NCBI GenBank assembly: GCA_949318235.1
Contig: OX439134.1
Location: 20,767,803-20,831,802, forward strand
Length of the DNA: 64,000 nt
Origin: Ecdyonurus torrentis
Taxonomy: Eukaryota; Arthropoda; Insecta; Ephemeroptera; Heptageniidae
Reading direction: 5' to 3'
Each line of letters opens with the position of its first letter. The first letter of the stretch is position 1. A program made the translations under genes and the position numbers. Positions 48,156 to 61,823 of this stretch are shown in pieces. The notes beneath the pieces are model-generated. The model did no database searches, was not told the DNA's origin, and worked only from the letters and a program-made list of their open reading frames with translations.

Positions 48156-49142
48156 ACACACAGAAAATAGACATTTGTGTCAATTCTATTCATGTTCAAC
48201 TACCACAAAAACATATTTAAATCTGACTAAATGAGGCTGCCACAGCAACGGCTAATATAACTGACTGAGTGGACTCTGCTTATACATGATGTGAAGAAAT
48301 TTACACTTTGTTTTCCGAAAAGTGTATTGCAATCATAATTTCAGTATTATAATTAAGGGTTGTCTTTAGTTGGCTTGTATCTCAAAATCTATAAAGAAAA
48401 GTTCCTAATGTTTTGATGTCACCTCAAACTTAATGATAACAGTTACCGTTACTGTTACAGTTACGTAACTGATACTGCATTAAACAACTATTAATAGTTG
48501 CTATAGCTCGTTCTGCAAAGTCAGACTTCCGGCGCAACTTTTGTGTCGATATGTTCCTTTGTTATATAACAGCTGATTATGACTTAAATTCGTTACCTGT
48601 TTACTATACGTTTATACATATGGTCGATCATTGTTATTAAGGTATTTCTATAGATAGGTAATCCAAAGAGAATATCGTTATTCAATTTTCTGTTGCCTTT
48701 TAATTTATTTTATCCTGGAAGTTATATTTTGTTGCCCATTTGATCAATGTAATTTTGACCCGCAATACACGTCTCCAGCTGACCAGTACTTTTCAGCGGG
48801 AATCCTCTCTGGATTACATAAGTTATCTACTTACATTAATTGTTATTTCTTCGTTTAGAACTTTGAACTTGATAAGAATGAAAGAAACTCCACACAAAAA
48901 AGTTCCATGCTCTTCATGTGACTCAATTTTTGTCAATTTTGTTAGCTCAAAAAACAAGATCAACCAATGAATATGTGTCGTATTTTGTTGGTCAGCCAAT
49001 CACTGTTGTTGAGATTCACTTTACTTTACAGAACAAAGCTTATATTGTTGAGCACAAATGTTGCTATTTTGTAAGTACTTATACTGAACATCTTTTTAAC
49101 TATTAGAATATGTAATATAATCATTGTATACCACGGAAAGAG
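48156..49142. other. AT-rich region with unassigned open frames
   Basis: Frames at 48740-48970 and 48918-49106 (with KKVPCSSCDSIFVNF and GQPITVVEIHFTLQNKAYIV) overlap in different phases and show no family I recognise. They could be the remnant of a transposon protein. No exon call. Confidence 0.25.
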
Positions 49143-49372
49143 TAAATTAAGTCATTTATGTACAGCAACTTCATTTTAAATCAATATAGCATAAATGTTG
49201 CTACATATTAATAGTATAGCATAAATAATTATGCTATACGCAACACGATATTTATGTTTTGTAACATGTAGTATAGTTATTGTTTATTTCGCAGTATTCC
49301 AGTATGGCATAGATATTCTGTATATTGAACAAAATTGTGCTGAAAATAAGCTAGCATAATTATTACGTGTTT
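49143..49372. mobile_element. 'ACGTAATTTATGC' MITE, diverged copy
   Basis: TAAATTAAGTCATTTATG, AATTATGCTATACGCAAC and TTGTGCTGAAAATAAGCTAGC follow the family order. Confidence 0.6.
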
Positions 49373-49903
49373 ATTTTTGTCTTGTGTAGAAGTATATATA
49401 AAGACAGTGTCAACATATATATGTGATAAAAATTGACCAAACAAATCTTCAAAGTAAAATGAAATAAAAAGGATATTATATTAATTAATTGTATAATTAT
49501 AATTACGGTTGCATAAACTTCCTAAGGCTGTGTTTCCATTTCAAAAACTTTTTTGTATAAGTTTTATTATTGACTGCATATATATTTGTAAATAAATAGA
49601 AGAAAAAGAAATTGTTTGATCAGTTTAAACTTAAACAAAAATTAAACCTTTGGAAAACATATCAAGTCTTCCGGATAGAAATGTCGTTGTAGAGTTTTTT
49701 TGTGATGCGACCTTGAATCTTACCTGTTCTTTTCATAGAGCTCATAGTCGCATAGCAAAAAAAAACTCTACTATGACATTTCTATTCGTAAGAACTTATA
49801 TGGAGTTAAAAATATAATCAGCATAGTATACAGTATAGTTACTTTATTGGAGTTGAGAATCGTCAGAATTTCTCTAATATAATACGTGATTTTAATACAC
49901 GTA
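49373..49903. other. AT-rich spacer with a small inverted repeat
   Basis: CGGATAGAAATGTCGTTGTAGAGTTTTTTT (49675-49700) is partly complementary to AAAACTCTACTATGACATTTCTATTCG (49762-49788). This may be a decayed MITE of about 115 bases. Nothing else is supported. Confidence 0.4.
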
Positions 49904-50656
<753 letters not shown>

Positions 50657-50776
50657 CAGCTCTGGCCAAAAGTTCCCGAACGGGGCAGCGGCGGCCGCTG
50701 CGTTTTCTCATAAAGATAACATAGAGTGGTTGCGGGTTGCCTATGCAAATCGTTCGAGAACTTTTGGCCAGAGCTG
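50657..50776. mobile_element. Tc1/mariner-type MITE, 120 bases
   Basis: TA flanks, ends CAGCTCTGGCCAAAAGTT and AACTTTTGGCCAGAGCTG, and a short GC-rich interior (GGCAGCGGCGGCCGC). A more diverged copy is at 23709-23827. Confidence 0.88.
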
Positions 50777-51099
50777 TACATGCCAGTATACCATACCTCC
50801 ACTCTAATTTGACTTATTTTAGTAATGATGATATTTACTGAATTTCGAATTCAACAACGAACAACGAATGATTCTTTATACGCGCGATCTATCCTTAATT
50901 GTTTATAAAAGTAACAACGTGCTTGTAGTAGGCGCGCTTCTACTATGCAGCTTGTTAGCTCTTACAAAAAAACTTTTGTAGATTTTACAAAAAGTATTTT
51001 ATTTTCATTATGAGATAATCACGTGATGTATGAAAAGGCGCCAGACTTCTTTGACCGTTAATTTTGGCGGTTGACTAGTTGGACTTTTTCTAGCTGACG
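50777..51099. other. Spacer upstream of a candidate first exon
   Basis: Moderately AT-rich, no repeat copy recognised. Contains CACGTG (about 51020) and GGCGCC, which could belong to a promoter, but this is only suggestive. Confidence 0.3.
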
Positions 51100-51156
51100 A
51101 TGCAGTCGTGGTTCCATATTGCTGTACATTATTTATTAATTTTCACCTTTCAATCG
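51100..51156 (+). CDS. Candidate first exon encoding a signal-peptide-like start
   Basis: An ATG opens 19 codons, MQSWFHIAVHYLLIFTFQS, then a consensus-like donor TCG|GTGAGA. The peptide has a short start and a hydrophobic core, as in secreted or membrane proteins. No downstream exon can be linked, so this may be chance. The ATG context GACGATGC is acceptable but not decisive. Confidence 0.3.
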
Positions 51157-51659
51157 GTGAGACATGTATATGTAACAGGGGAATTATGTGTAACATACTT
51201 TCATATACGTATATTGTGAGGTGAACTTAAAGATGCATGAGTAATGTCAAATGTGTATACAACAATCAAAAACCAATGTCAATGTGTACATGAAGGACTG
51301 ATGGAGCACATTCCGGCATCATACTCAAACTGGCGTTATTATAAAAATGGTCAATTCATAGAAATTCTGCAATGACGTTAAATAAAAATGTTTAAAAAAC
51401 CATTTAAAAAAAATATGCCAATATTTAAGGAAAAATTTAACTTATAATTATATAATATACTATTGATTAAATATTCTATATAGGTCAAATTTCCTTTTTT
51501 TTTCTTTTTTTTTTCTTTATAAAAAAAGAGACCTTTTTACTAATTTTTAATTTTATTTTATTTCAGGTCGCAGTACACATACACATCAATAATATCAACA
51601 TACCCATTTAAAAAAGTCCAACTGCACCCCCCCCCCCCTCCGTCCCCATGTCCTCCCAT
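51157..51659. other. AT-rich spacer
   Basis: No supported feature; would be intron if the preceding exon is real. A C-run lies at 51627-51637. Confidence 0.4.
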
Positions 51660-52495
51660 TCTGGACCGTGTTATTGAGTGATCATGATCATACATGGCGT
51701 CGACTTTGATATGAATGCAACAACCCTATATCGTATGGTAAGAAATCCCTTATGTCCGCGGGTCATGCACATAATTAATATATATAATTAAATGAGGATT
51801 AATAATGTTGAGATATATTTTGCAATTTAACAATATTTACAAATCGTTATCCATATAAAATACACTTCAAACAAACTTTATTATTATAATTTTTTTTCTT
51901 TTAGAAAATAATAAATATTGTGAATCAAACCGACAATAACCTCAAATTAAAGTTGTAAATAACAAAATCAATATATTATGGTAATATTAAAAATTAGCTA
52001 TTAATAAAGCTACAAAACGTGTTTAATTTAATACAGTTTAATAAAAAAACTATTAAATACATGTTGAAAAAAAAAATAAAAAAAATTTGACAGAGGGATT
52101 AGGAAGCGTTTTTCAATACAAATGTTAATAGAAAACATCAGAGAAAGATATAATTAATGGCAACATACATAAAATAAATATTCCAACCGCAATTGTTTTG
52201 CCGCCTGCAAGTTCACATATAGGCAACCAGTTGGTCACATCTGCTACAAAGTTGCATAACCTGCAGGATACTCTGACATTTTAACAACTCCAGCCACTGC
52301 TTTTTAGTGTGCTTTTGTGTTAACAAAGAGGCTGGCCCACTTAGACCGGATATCAATAAAAGAGGAACTATATGTATAATGTAATATATATATTTTCACA
52401 AGAATTCTTTGTTCAGAGTTTTATTACAGCAAAACAAACAAATAAAATCGAGTAAATTTAAAAGTACGTTTTTTGATCCGAAAAAAGTTTATCTA
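51660..52495. repeat. Dispersed repeat G, copy II (inverted relative to copy I)
   Basis: Runs from ATACATGGCGTCGACTTTG through CAGCCACTGCTTTTTAGTG and TTTTGTGTTAACAAAGAGG to GATCCGAAAAAAGTTTATC. It holds the empty site for the TTAA MITE and only a few TATC units at its right edge. Confidence 0.82.
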
Positions 52496-52505
52496 TCTAT
52501 CTATC

Positions 52506-52850
52506 GAGCTGGTATGGCCGAGTGGTGAAGGCAACTGACTCGTAATTCTGTACTCCTCATCGAGTATAGGTTCGAGGCACTGCTGGGTGCGTACGTCAAG
52601 TGTGAGAGCACAACACGTTGCACGATGTATGTTTACATGCATTCCATGACGACGCAAAGTATTCGGGAGGTGCATGATTGATGTGATTGCACGGACCAGC
52701 CTGCCTAGATGTTTCCACAGTTTCTCTAGGCTGTCATGGCGAATGCCGGGCTGTGTACTGAGGCCGTGACCGGCCCGTGTGTGCTTTTCCATTAATTGGA
52801 AAGTCCTTACCTGTCGATAAGACAATGTCTTGACTGGGACTGGGATTGGT
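52506..52850 (+). mobile_element. tRNA-derived SINE, copy 1
   Basis: Head GAGCTGGTATGGCCGAGTGG (A box) with GACTCGTAATTC in the anticodon position and GGTTCGAGGC (B box). The body is shared with 32727-33066 (GCGTACGTCAAGTGTGAGAG, GGCTGTCATGGCGAATGCC, CCTGTCGATAAGACAAT). It is transcribed by Pol III and spread by LINE machinery by analogy. It starts directly after TATC units. The 176-codon minus frame here is a shadow. Confidence 0.85.
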
Positions 52851-52877
52851 GTATAGCACGATAACACAATATGGCAA

Positions 52878-52878
<1 letters not shown>

Positions 52879-52959
<81 letters not shown>
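52879..52959. repeat. (TA)n microsatellite
   Basis: About 80 bases, directly left of the palindromic element that follows. Confidence 0.95.
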
Positions 52960-52961
<2 letters not shown>

Positions 52962-52962
<1 letters not shown>

Positions 52963-54498
52963 AGCTTGCAGAAGCGAATTCGCTCCGGAAGCGAAAAATA
53001 TGGTCCAAACGCGTTGGGACCACGTATGAGGCTTCGTGATCCGAAATTCGTGTTGGGAGCGTGGTAAATTTAATCCCAACGGGGTGAGATCAAGTTAAAA
53101 TTTTTCAACGTGACGGGATAAAATTTGAAATCTTATGACGCGTTGGGAACATATAAAATTGTTCTCAATGCATTGGGACAAAAATTGAAATATCACAACG
53201 CGTTTCGGTGCATTAATATAATTATTTGAATAAAATATCACAAAATAAATAAAAATAATAATAAAAAACAAACGATAATTAGATCAATATAAAATATCTT
53301 TATTTTTATAGCAAATTAAAATAAAAAATAATAATAAAAACGAATTATTACTTTATTTAAAAAAAAAAAGTCGAAAAGGAACTTTTCTCAGTTCAAAATT
53401 TTATTTAATGATTTAAGACTTTGCTATTATTACTTAAGTATTATTATTATGAATGTTAATATAGGTATTGTTTGTTTTTTATCTTAAACTAATTTTTATA
53501 ATTACTTTACTTGAAATGCAAGAATATAGGAATATACAGTATACTGTATGTGTTTTGAGCAAGGTGGAGATTTGAAACAAATACATAGAGCAATCGGTAA
53601 TCTCATAGACGGAATATTGAGACATGAAAATTAAACTTACTAAACTAAACGATGCATCTGATTATTAATTATTTATATATGACAGGTGCTTTTTTTTATA
53701 TTTTTAAGTGAACACTTACGATTAAATATGTAAATTAAGAGCCATCATTTGTAAAACCGTTGACCACTCACTTTTTTATTTGCGCACCAACAAGCAACAA
53801 TACACGTCAATTATTTCAATTCAAAGATTTTCCTAACATATTCTGATTCCAACAACTATAGTGAAATTACAAACCATGTTTTCCGCACAGAGACAAACAA
53901 TCAACTGAACGTGTAGGAGAAAAATTATATCGATATATTGTTATCTTTGGATAAAATAAGGTAGACTTGAACTTTGAACCAATGTATGAGGAAAGTAGTC
54001 ATAATATATTAATTTTGTAAGTATATAAAATATATACTTTTACTTTTTCTTTATTTAAAATCAGTTTAAAATAAGGCGTGTTCTCTCTCTCTCTCTCTCT
54101 TTCTCTCCTTTTCTTTGACAGAAGATACCTTGGCAAATATTTGAGTTGAGAAAAATGGTTAATATTCAAATTTGGATTATTTTATTAAATAAAATAATAG
54201 TATTTTTTAAGTTTGCTACAAAAATAAAGACATTTTATATTGATCTAATTATCGTTTGTTTTTATTATTATTTTTATTTATTTCCCAACGCATTGGGAAC
54301 AATTTTGCATGTGCCCAACGCGTCATAAGATTTCAAATTTGATCCGTCACGTTGAAAAATTTTAACTTGATCTCACCGCGTTGGGATTAGATTTACCATG
54401 CTCCCAACACGAATTCCGCATCACGAAGCCTCATACGTGGTCCCAACGCGTTTGGAACATATTTTCCGCTTCCAGAGCGAATTCGCTTTTGGAAGCTA
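52962..54498. mobile_element. (TA)n-associated palindromic element, copy 3 (complete)
   Basis: From TAGCTTGCAGAAGCGAATTC to GAATTCGCTTTTGGAAGCTA, with the same subterminal AACGCGTTGGGA and GTGTTGGGAGC words as copy 1. TA-rich sequence lies on both sides. No coding capacity is seen. Confidence 0.85.
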
Positions 54499-54549
54499 GC
54501 ATATATAATATTAATATTATTATATTATGTACATATATACATATATATT

Positions 54550-55370
<821 letters not shown>

Positions 55371-58300
55371 AGATTTGCTGTAAAGCAATAAGATGTGATG
55401 ATCACTAATCATATTAGTGAGAACATTATCTAGTTGCTATATGGAATGTTTTAGTATTATATTTTCCATTTCATTTAAACATGCATTCTTTTTTTTCTCT
55501 CTTTCTCACTTTTTTTTTTTTTTTTTTAATATAAAATTCTAAGATTTTCTGTATTACACTAAGATTTGATAAACACTAATCATAGCAGTGAGATCATATT
55601 ATTTAGTTGCTATATGGAATGTTTCAGTATTATATTTTTATTTTCATTTAATCATACAATTTTTTCGTCCTTTTTTTCTTCTTAGTTAGAAATTCTGATA
55701 TTTTCAATTTTATAATAAGATGTGATGATCAGTATGGTCACTATAATGATGCCAGTGAGATGTTTTATGGAATATTTCAGTTTATATTTTCATTTTCTAT
55801 TTAATTAAAAAATTTCCTTTCTCTCCCCCTTTTTGTTTTAATTGAAAAATCCTGATAATTTCTATGTAACAATTAGATATTATATGATTACTAATCATAC
55901 CAGTGAGAACATTGTCTAGTTGCTATATGGAATGTTTTAGCATTATATTTACCAATTCATTTAAACATACATTCTTCTTTTTTCTCTCTTTCTCACTTTA
56001 ATTTTTTTTAATGTTAAAATTCTTAGATTTTCTGTATAACACTAACACTAAGATTTGATGATCAATAATCATACCAGTGAGAACATCATCTAGTTGCTAT
56101 ATATGGAATGTTTCAGTATTATAATTTTTTTTTCTTTAATTATGCAATTTTTTCCTCCTAATTTTTTTTTTTTTAGTTAGAAATTCTGATATTTTCAATT
56201 TAACAATAAGATGAGATGCGATCACTAAAATGATGCCAGTGAGAACCTTACCTAGGTGTTTGATGGAATATTTCAGTATATATTTTTATTTTTTATTTAA
56301 CATATACTTTCATTGATTTCTCTGTTGTTGTTTTTTTCAATTCAAAAATTCTGATATGTTCTATGAAGCAATAACATGAGTTGATCATCCACTAATCATT
56401 ACAGTGAGAACATTATCTAATTGCTATATGGAGTGTTTTAGTATTTTATTTTCCATATTTTATTTAAACATATAACTTTTTTTTTACCTTTTTTTTTTTT
56501 TAATTTTTTTTTTAATATAAAATTCTTAGATTTTCTATATAACAATAAGATTTGATGATCGCACTAATCATAAAAGTGTACAAGAATTTTTCTGAATACC
56601 AAAAAACTTGTTTTTCCCCTAGTATTCATGATTGTGGCTATAAAGCTTCCCGTGTATTATTAACACTATTGGCATTACCCTCATGAATGTAAAAAGCTTT
56701 TATGATTCCAGTAGCTTCTATATACTTGTTCATTGGATTGACTTTATGTGTATAAACGTATTTAGAGCAAAAGCATAGAGAACACAATGACATATATCAC
56801 TAGGAAAAAAATATGCCTAAATTTATTATTAAATTAATTTTATTTATATGAACTTATTAAAATGCTATTTAGAAATAAAATCAATAAAAACAAATCTCGC
56901 TAAAAAAAAAAAAAAAAGTGAAATTATTATCTATAGTTGCTATATGGAATGTTTCAGTATTATATTTTTCTTTTCATTTAATCATGCAATTTTTGGCTGC
57001 ATATTTATTTTATAGTTAAAAATTCTGATATTTTCTATTTAACAATAAGATGTGGTGATCACTGATCATACCATGCAGTGAAAACATTATCCAATTTATA
57101 ATCTTATTTATGATCATTTAAACATTCCTTTTTTTTTTTTTTTTTTTTTTTTTTCCCCTTCTCTCTGAATGTTTTTTATTTTTTTAAAATTTAGATATGT
57201 TCTATGAAGCAATAAGATTTGATGATCACAAATCATACCAGTGAGAACATTATTTAGTTGCTATATGGTATTTTTTAGTATTATATTTGTCTTTTAATTT
57301 AATCATGCAATTTTTTTACCTATTTTTTTATAGTTAAAAATTCTGATATTTTTTACATAACAATTAAATGTGGTGATCACTAATAATACCAGTGAAAACA
57401 TCATTTAGTTGCTATATATGGAATGTCTTTGTATATATATTCTATTTCATTGAAACATACATTTATTTCTCTCTCTTTCTCATTTTTTTAATGTAAAAAT
57501 TCTGAGATTTTCTGTATAACAATAAGATGTGATAAACACTAATACTAATAATACCAGTTTAAACATAATCAAGGTGCTAAATGGTATAAGTTTTAATATA
57601 AACATTCATTCATTCAATCATTTTTTTTTTTTTTTCCTTCGCTCTCTTAAATTATTTTTATATTTAAATATTCTGATATGTTCAATGAGGCAATAAGATT
57701 AGTTGATCACTAATCATACCAGTGAGAATATTTTATAGTTGCTATATGAAATATTTCAGTATATATTTTCCTTTTCAATTAAACATACATTTTTTCCCCA
57801 TTTATCCTTTTTTTTTTTTTTTTTTTTTTTTAAAGATAAAAATTCTGAGATTTATTGTATAACAATTAGATTTGATAAACACTAATAATACCACTTTAAA
57901 CATTATTTAGTTGCTAAAAATGGTATGTTCTAATATAAATATTTCCTTTTAAATTTAATATTCATTTTTTTCCCTTCTCTCTCATTTTTTTTTTTTTTTT
58001 TTAAATTTAAAAAGTCTGATATGTTCTATGAGGCAATAAGATTAGTTGATCACTAATCATACCAGTGAGAACATTATCTAGTTGCTATATGGAATATTTC
58101 AGTATTATATTCTTCATTTCATTAAATTATGCAATTTTTTGTATACCAATTTTCATATATATTTTCATATATAATTTTCATGTGATATATTCAATATAAA
58201 TATAAGATGTGGTAATCACTATAATGATCCCAGTGAGAACATTACGTAGGTGTTTTATGGAATATTTCAGTATATATTTTCATTTTCTATTTAAAGGCGT

Positions 58301-58790
58301 AGAACACCTTGAACAATAAAGTTGCGTAATATCCTATAACAAACCTGAAAATCAAAGTTGATTTAGCCGGAGTCATTGATTTCTAATTTAATTTCCATTC
58401 ACAAAATGCCGCTGCCGGTCACTGACGTCACAGCTCACCCGGTTTTCTTGCGCGTGGATCAGGCGAGCTGTGACGTCAGTGACCGGCAGTGGCATTTTGT
58501 GAATGGAAAATAAATTAGAAATCAATGAGTCCGGCCAAATCAACGTTGATTTTTAGGTTTGTTAGGATATTACGCAACTTTTTTGTTCAAGGTGTTCTAC
58601 GCCTTTAACATACTTTTATTCCTGTCTCTCTCTCTCTTTTTTTTTTTTTAATTAAAAAATTCTTAGATTCACTATATAACAATAAGATGTGTTGATCATT
58701 GATCACTAATCATACCAGTGAAAACATAATCTAGTTGCTATATATATGTATTTATCAACAAAATCACGGTTATTTATTTAATTAACTTCT
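55371..58790 (+). repeat. Degenerate tandem array, about 20 units of 150-180 bases
   Basis: The unit core is GATCACTAATCATACCAGTG, then AGAACATTATCTAGTTGC, TATATGGAATGTTTCAGTAT, a variable pyrimidine/poly-T tract, and AAAATTCTGATATTTTCTAT before the next core. GTTGCTATAT recurs near 55431, 55608, 55918, 56093, 56422, 56937, 57256, 57406, 57739, 57910, 58081 and 58735. Breaks are a non-repeat stretch at 56575-56925 and a palindromic MITE at 58295-58604. Confidence 0.85.
58295..58604. mobile_element. TTAA-flanked near-perfect palindrome, 310 bases
   Basis: TTAA at 58291-58294 and 58605-58608. The ends are AGGCGTAGAACACCTTGAAC and GTTCAAGGTGTTCTACGCCT. The arms pair almost to the centre and each contains TGACGTCA. 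Related in size and target to the 'CATAGACC' TTAA family but with different ends. Confidence 0.92.
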
Positions 58791-59436
<646 letters not shown>

Positions 59437-59610
59437 TCAAACTTCAAATGATATAGTTCTTCCTTACTACACATAAGTGTAGATCGGACTCCACGAGATG
59501 GCGATATATGTATATATCAATATATAAATATTTGAAAATATTTATCTAGCACTATTACACCATCTGAAACGAATCATATAAATGCAAATAAAGCCAATCA
59601 GTTAAAAGGA

Positions 59611-59683
59611 AGTCAGCGGCCGGAATCGAACCGACAACCTTTGGATTTGCGCTCCACTGCTCTGACCATTGAGCTACGCGGCC
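59611..59683 (-). tRNA. tRNA-like gene or pseudogene (GCA anticodon position)
   Basis: On the minus strand GGCCGCGTAGCTCAATGG (A box) forms a D arm GCTC/GAGC. A perfect B box GGTTCGATTCC sits in a paired T arm (GTCGG/CCGGC). The anticodon stem has four pairs with loop GCGCAAA, giving GCA but with C instead of U before the anticodon. The acceptor pairs in five of seven positions. TTTT follows six bases downstream (59603-59606). It could be a diverged tRNA or the head of a SINE. Confidence 0.5.
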
Positions 59684-59689
59684 AACCAA

Positions 59690-61034
59690 TTCAACCATGA
59701 TTCTCTACTTGCATTTACACAAATTCTATGACGACAAACGTGTCGCCTATTCGCTGCCCGAGAGGCACCTGTTTCTTCAAACCAGCCTCTCTTTAAACAG
59801 CTGGTCCCCTCTTACGAGGGGTCCCCTCTTGCGCAAGGAAATCGCCGGTAAATCACGATAGCCTAATCACACAGGTGTAGCAAGGGGAAAACTTAAGGTG
59901 CATATATTATGCCACATATTCGTTTTTTTTTTTTTTTTTTTTTTTTGTAACTTTTTGCAACATTTCCACAGAAAATTTACCCTTTCACAATTGAATTTTT
60001 CTATAACCTTGCGAAGGAAAATTCTATTTTTTTTTTCTGCAGGGTTTAACTTAACTTGCTGAAGCTGCAATTGAGGGGTTTTTGTGGCTTGCATTGCTTT
60101 ATATATAGGAGCCAACCTCTGCTGTCTAGTGCTTCTCATTTCAATATTTGCAGCCTCAATTGCAGTTAGTATGGTAAAAAAAAAAAAAAAAGTACACGTG
60201 ATAGGAAATTATGAAACCCTAAAACTTAAAATTCCTATTATACCAACCTTATCACTTATCAACCTTATTTTCCCTTCAGCTAGTAAGATTAATTAGTAAT
60301 TACGAAGGAAAATAATTATGTATCATTAATTAAGTTGCCATTTACATTTTCTACTGTTAAATGCAATTCATGTTTTAAGAAAGAGCTTTTTTTCTTTTTC
60401 TTTTTTTGTTTTTTTTTTCCAGAATTTGTTAAACCTCCATATAATTGACAAAAATTTTGCTGCAATTGAGCGCTGTGTTGTATAGCACAGTTTCTAGCAA
60501 CAGGGAAAATCTCTGGAAAAAACAGTGAAAATGAAAGTTTAAAACTGCTAGAAACCTTGGTATAGCATGAACAGCAATAAAGATAAAACAAGAAAGCAGA
60601 CAGGTGTATTGTTGATAATTATTGGAGTCAATATAATACAGATAAGACAAGTTTTGAAAGTCAACAGAGCACGTAATGATATATGTCAGTTGAGAATGAA
60701 GTTCAATATACGTATGAGATACAGTATAAGCTGTTTGTAGGACAAATATTTGAATATCAAACATTTGTATTTAGCAGCTAGGCTTATATATATATATATA
60801 CATAGGCAAATCTGATTTGTAGTTAATATTTATTGTATAGGTTCATTTATTTGGAGAAAAACACTTAAATATATGAAGTAAAAATAACAGACAAATAATA
60901 TATGTGTATGTTGAGAGCACGTGTGCTTGATAAAACTAAATGTAAGGTAAAAATTAGGTGTTGGTTTTTGTGTTATCTCAGAGACACTTTACAATGTAAT
61001 TGACAAAGCTTCCAGCAGGACTAAATAAAGTATG

Positions 61035-61035
<1 letters not shown>
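59690..61035. other. Unassigned region with small inverted repeats
   Basis: CCCCTCTTACGAGGGGTCCCC (59804-59824) is a short hairpin. CTGCAATTGAG words occur at 60065, 60147 and 60460 in both orientations. Several 70-111-codon frames overlap without family support. Confidence 0.35.
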
Positions 61036-61105
<70 letters not shown>

Positions 61106-61107
61106 GA
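61036..61107. repeat. (GA)n microsatellite followed by a G-run
   Basis: About 58 bases of GA then 12-13 G. Confidence 0.95.
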
Positions 61108-61326
61108 GGGTTGAAACTAAAATAAAAAATATTGATACATATTAAAATTTAAAAGTCGATAATAAAAATTCTTAATTTTTATTTAAAAAAAAGGGAAGAT
61201 GTAATTGCTTTAACATCATTATTTATGTATATGTAAAAAAAAAAAAAAAAAAAAAAACAGGAGAGGAGAGGAGAGGAGTCAATATAATTTCCTATCTTTT
61301 AACAATACATACCACAGTAAATTATA

Positions 61327-61511
61327 CAGTAGTCCATCTCCTATAGCGGGAATGTCAGATCGAATGCTCGCCATAATTCCGACTGGGTGAAGTTGTCAGA
61401 ACTACACGTAACATTACTTCAAATTACAGCTTCTAGTTCTGCCACCTTCACCCAGTCGGAATTATGGCGCGCATTCGATCTGACATTCCCGCTATAGGAG
61501 ATGGACTACTG
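61327..61511. mobile_element. Palindromic MITE, TA target, 185 bases
   Basis: TA at 61325-61326 and 61512-61513. The ends are CAGTAGTCCATCTCC and GGAGATGGACTACTG. The arms of about 80 bases pair with few mismatches (CCGACTGGGTGAAG / CTTCACCCAGTCGG) around a 25-base loop. Tc1/mariner-type target. Confidence 0.92.
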
Positions 61512-61534
61512 TACCATCTACTGTGAATACATAC

Positions 61535-61574
<40 letters not shown>

Positions 61575-61697
61575 TTAATAAAACTTTGGCATTGCAAAGT
61601 CAGAAATTTGCAAATGAAGAAAACACATTTTCATATTTTAAGCCTAAAATTTGTTTTAATTAATATTACATTCCTTAATTATTAATTTAATTTTCAG

Positions 61698-61823
61698 CTT
61701 CCCATTGGAGTCCATGGTGCTATAGAACTGATAGCTCTAATTATAATTGGCATTGAGCAAGCCATGAAGCTGCGTTGGCTGGGATGGAGAGCTTTTTTAA
61801 AACACAAGAGGACTGCAATCAAG
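61698..61823 (+). CDS. TPCN1: Two-pore channel (TPC1-like) exon, domain I S2 region
   Basis: Acceptor TTTTCAG, exactly 42 codons, donor AAG|GTAATT. The peptide contains VHGAIELIALIIIGIEQA then MKLRWLGWRAFLKHKRTAIK. TPC1 proteins have a very similar VHATLELFAL...MKLRWLG...F..HKRTM.K segment in the first six-helix repeat, covering helix S2 and the cytosolic S2-S3 stretch. TPC channels are endolysosomal NAADP/PI(3,5)P2-responsive cation channels. Phase 0 at both ends. Neither the preceding S1 exon nor the following S3-S4 exon is found in the window. Composition is clearly less AT-rich than the flanks. Confidence 0.87.

Noticed and set aside
52493..53023. 176-codon minus frame
   Set aside because: Runs antisense through a SINE and a TA tract.
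59867..60764. Several 70-111-codon frames
   Set aside because: Mutually overlapping on both strands, bounded by homopolymers, no family or splice support.
61257..61278. GGAGA repeat resembling a telomere-like or regulatory motif
   Set aside because: Only four short units next to a poly-A run; ordinary low complexity.
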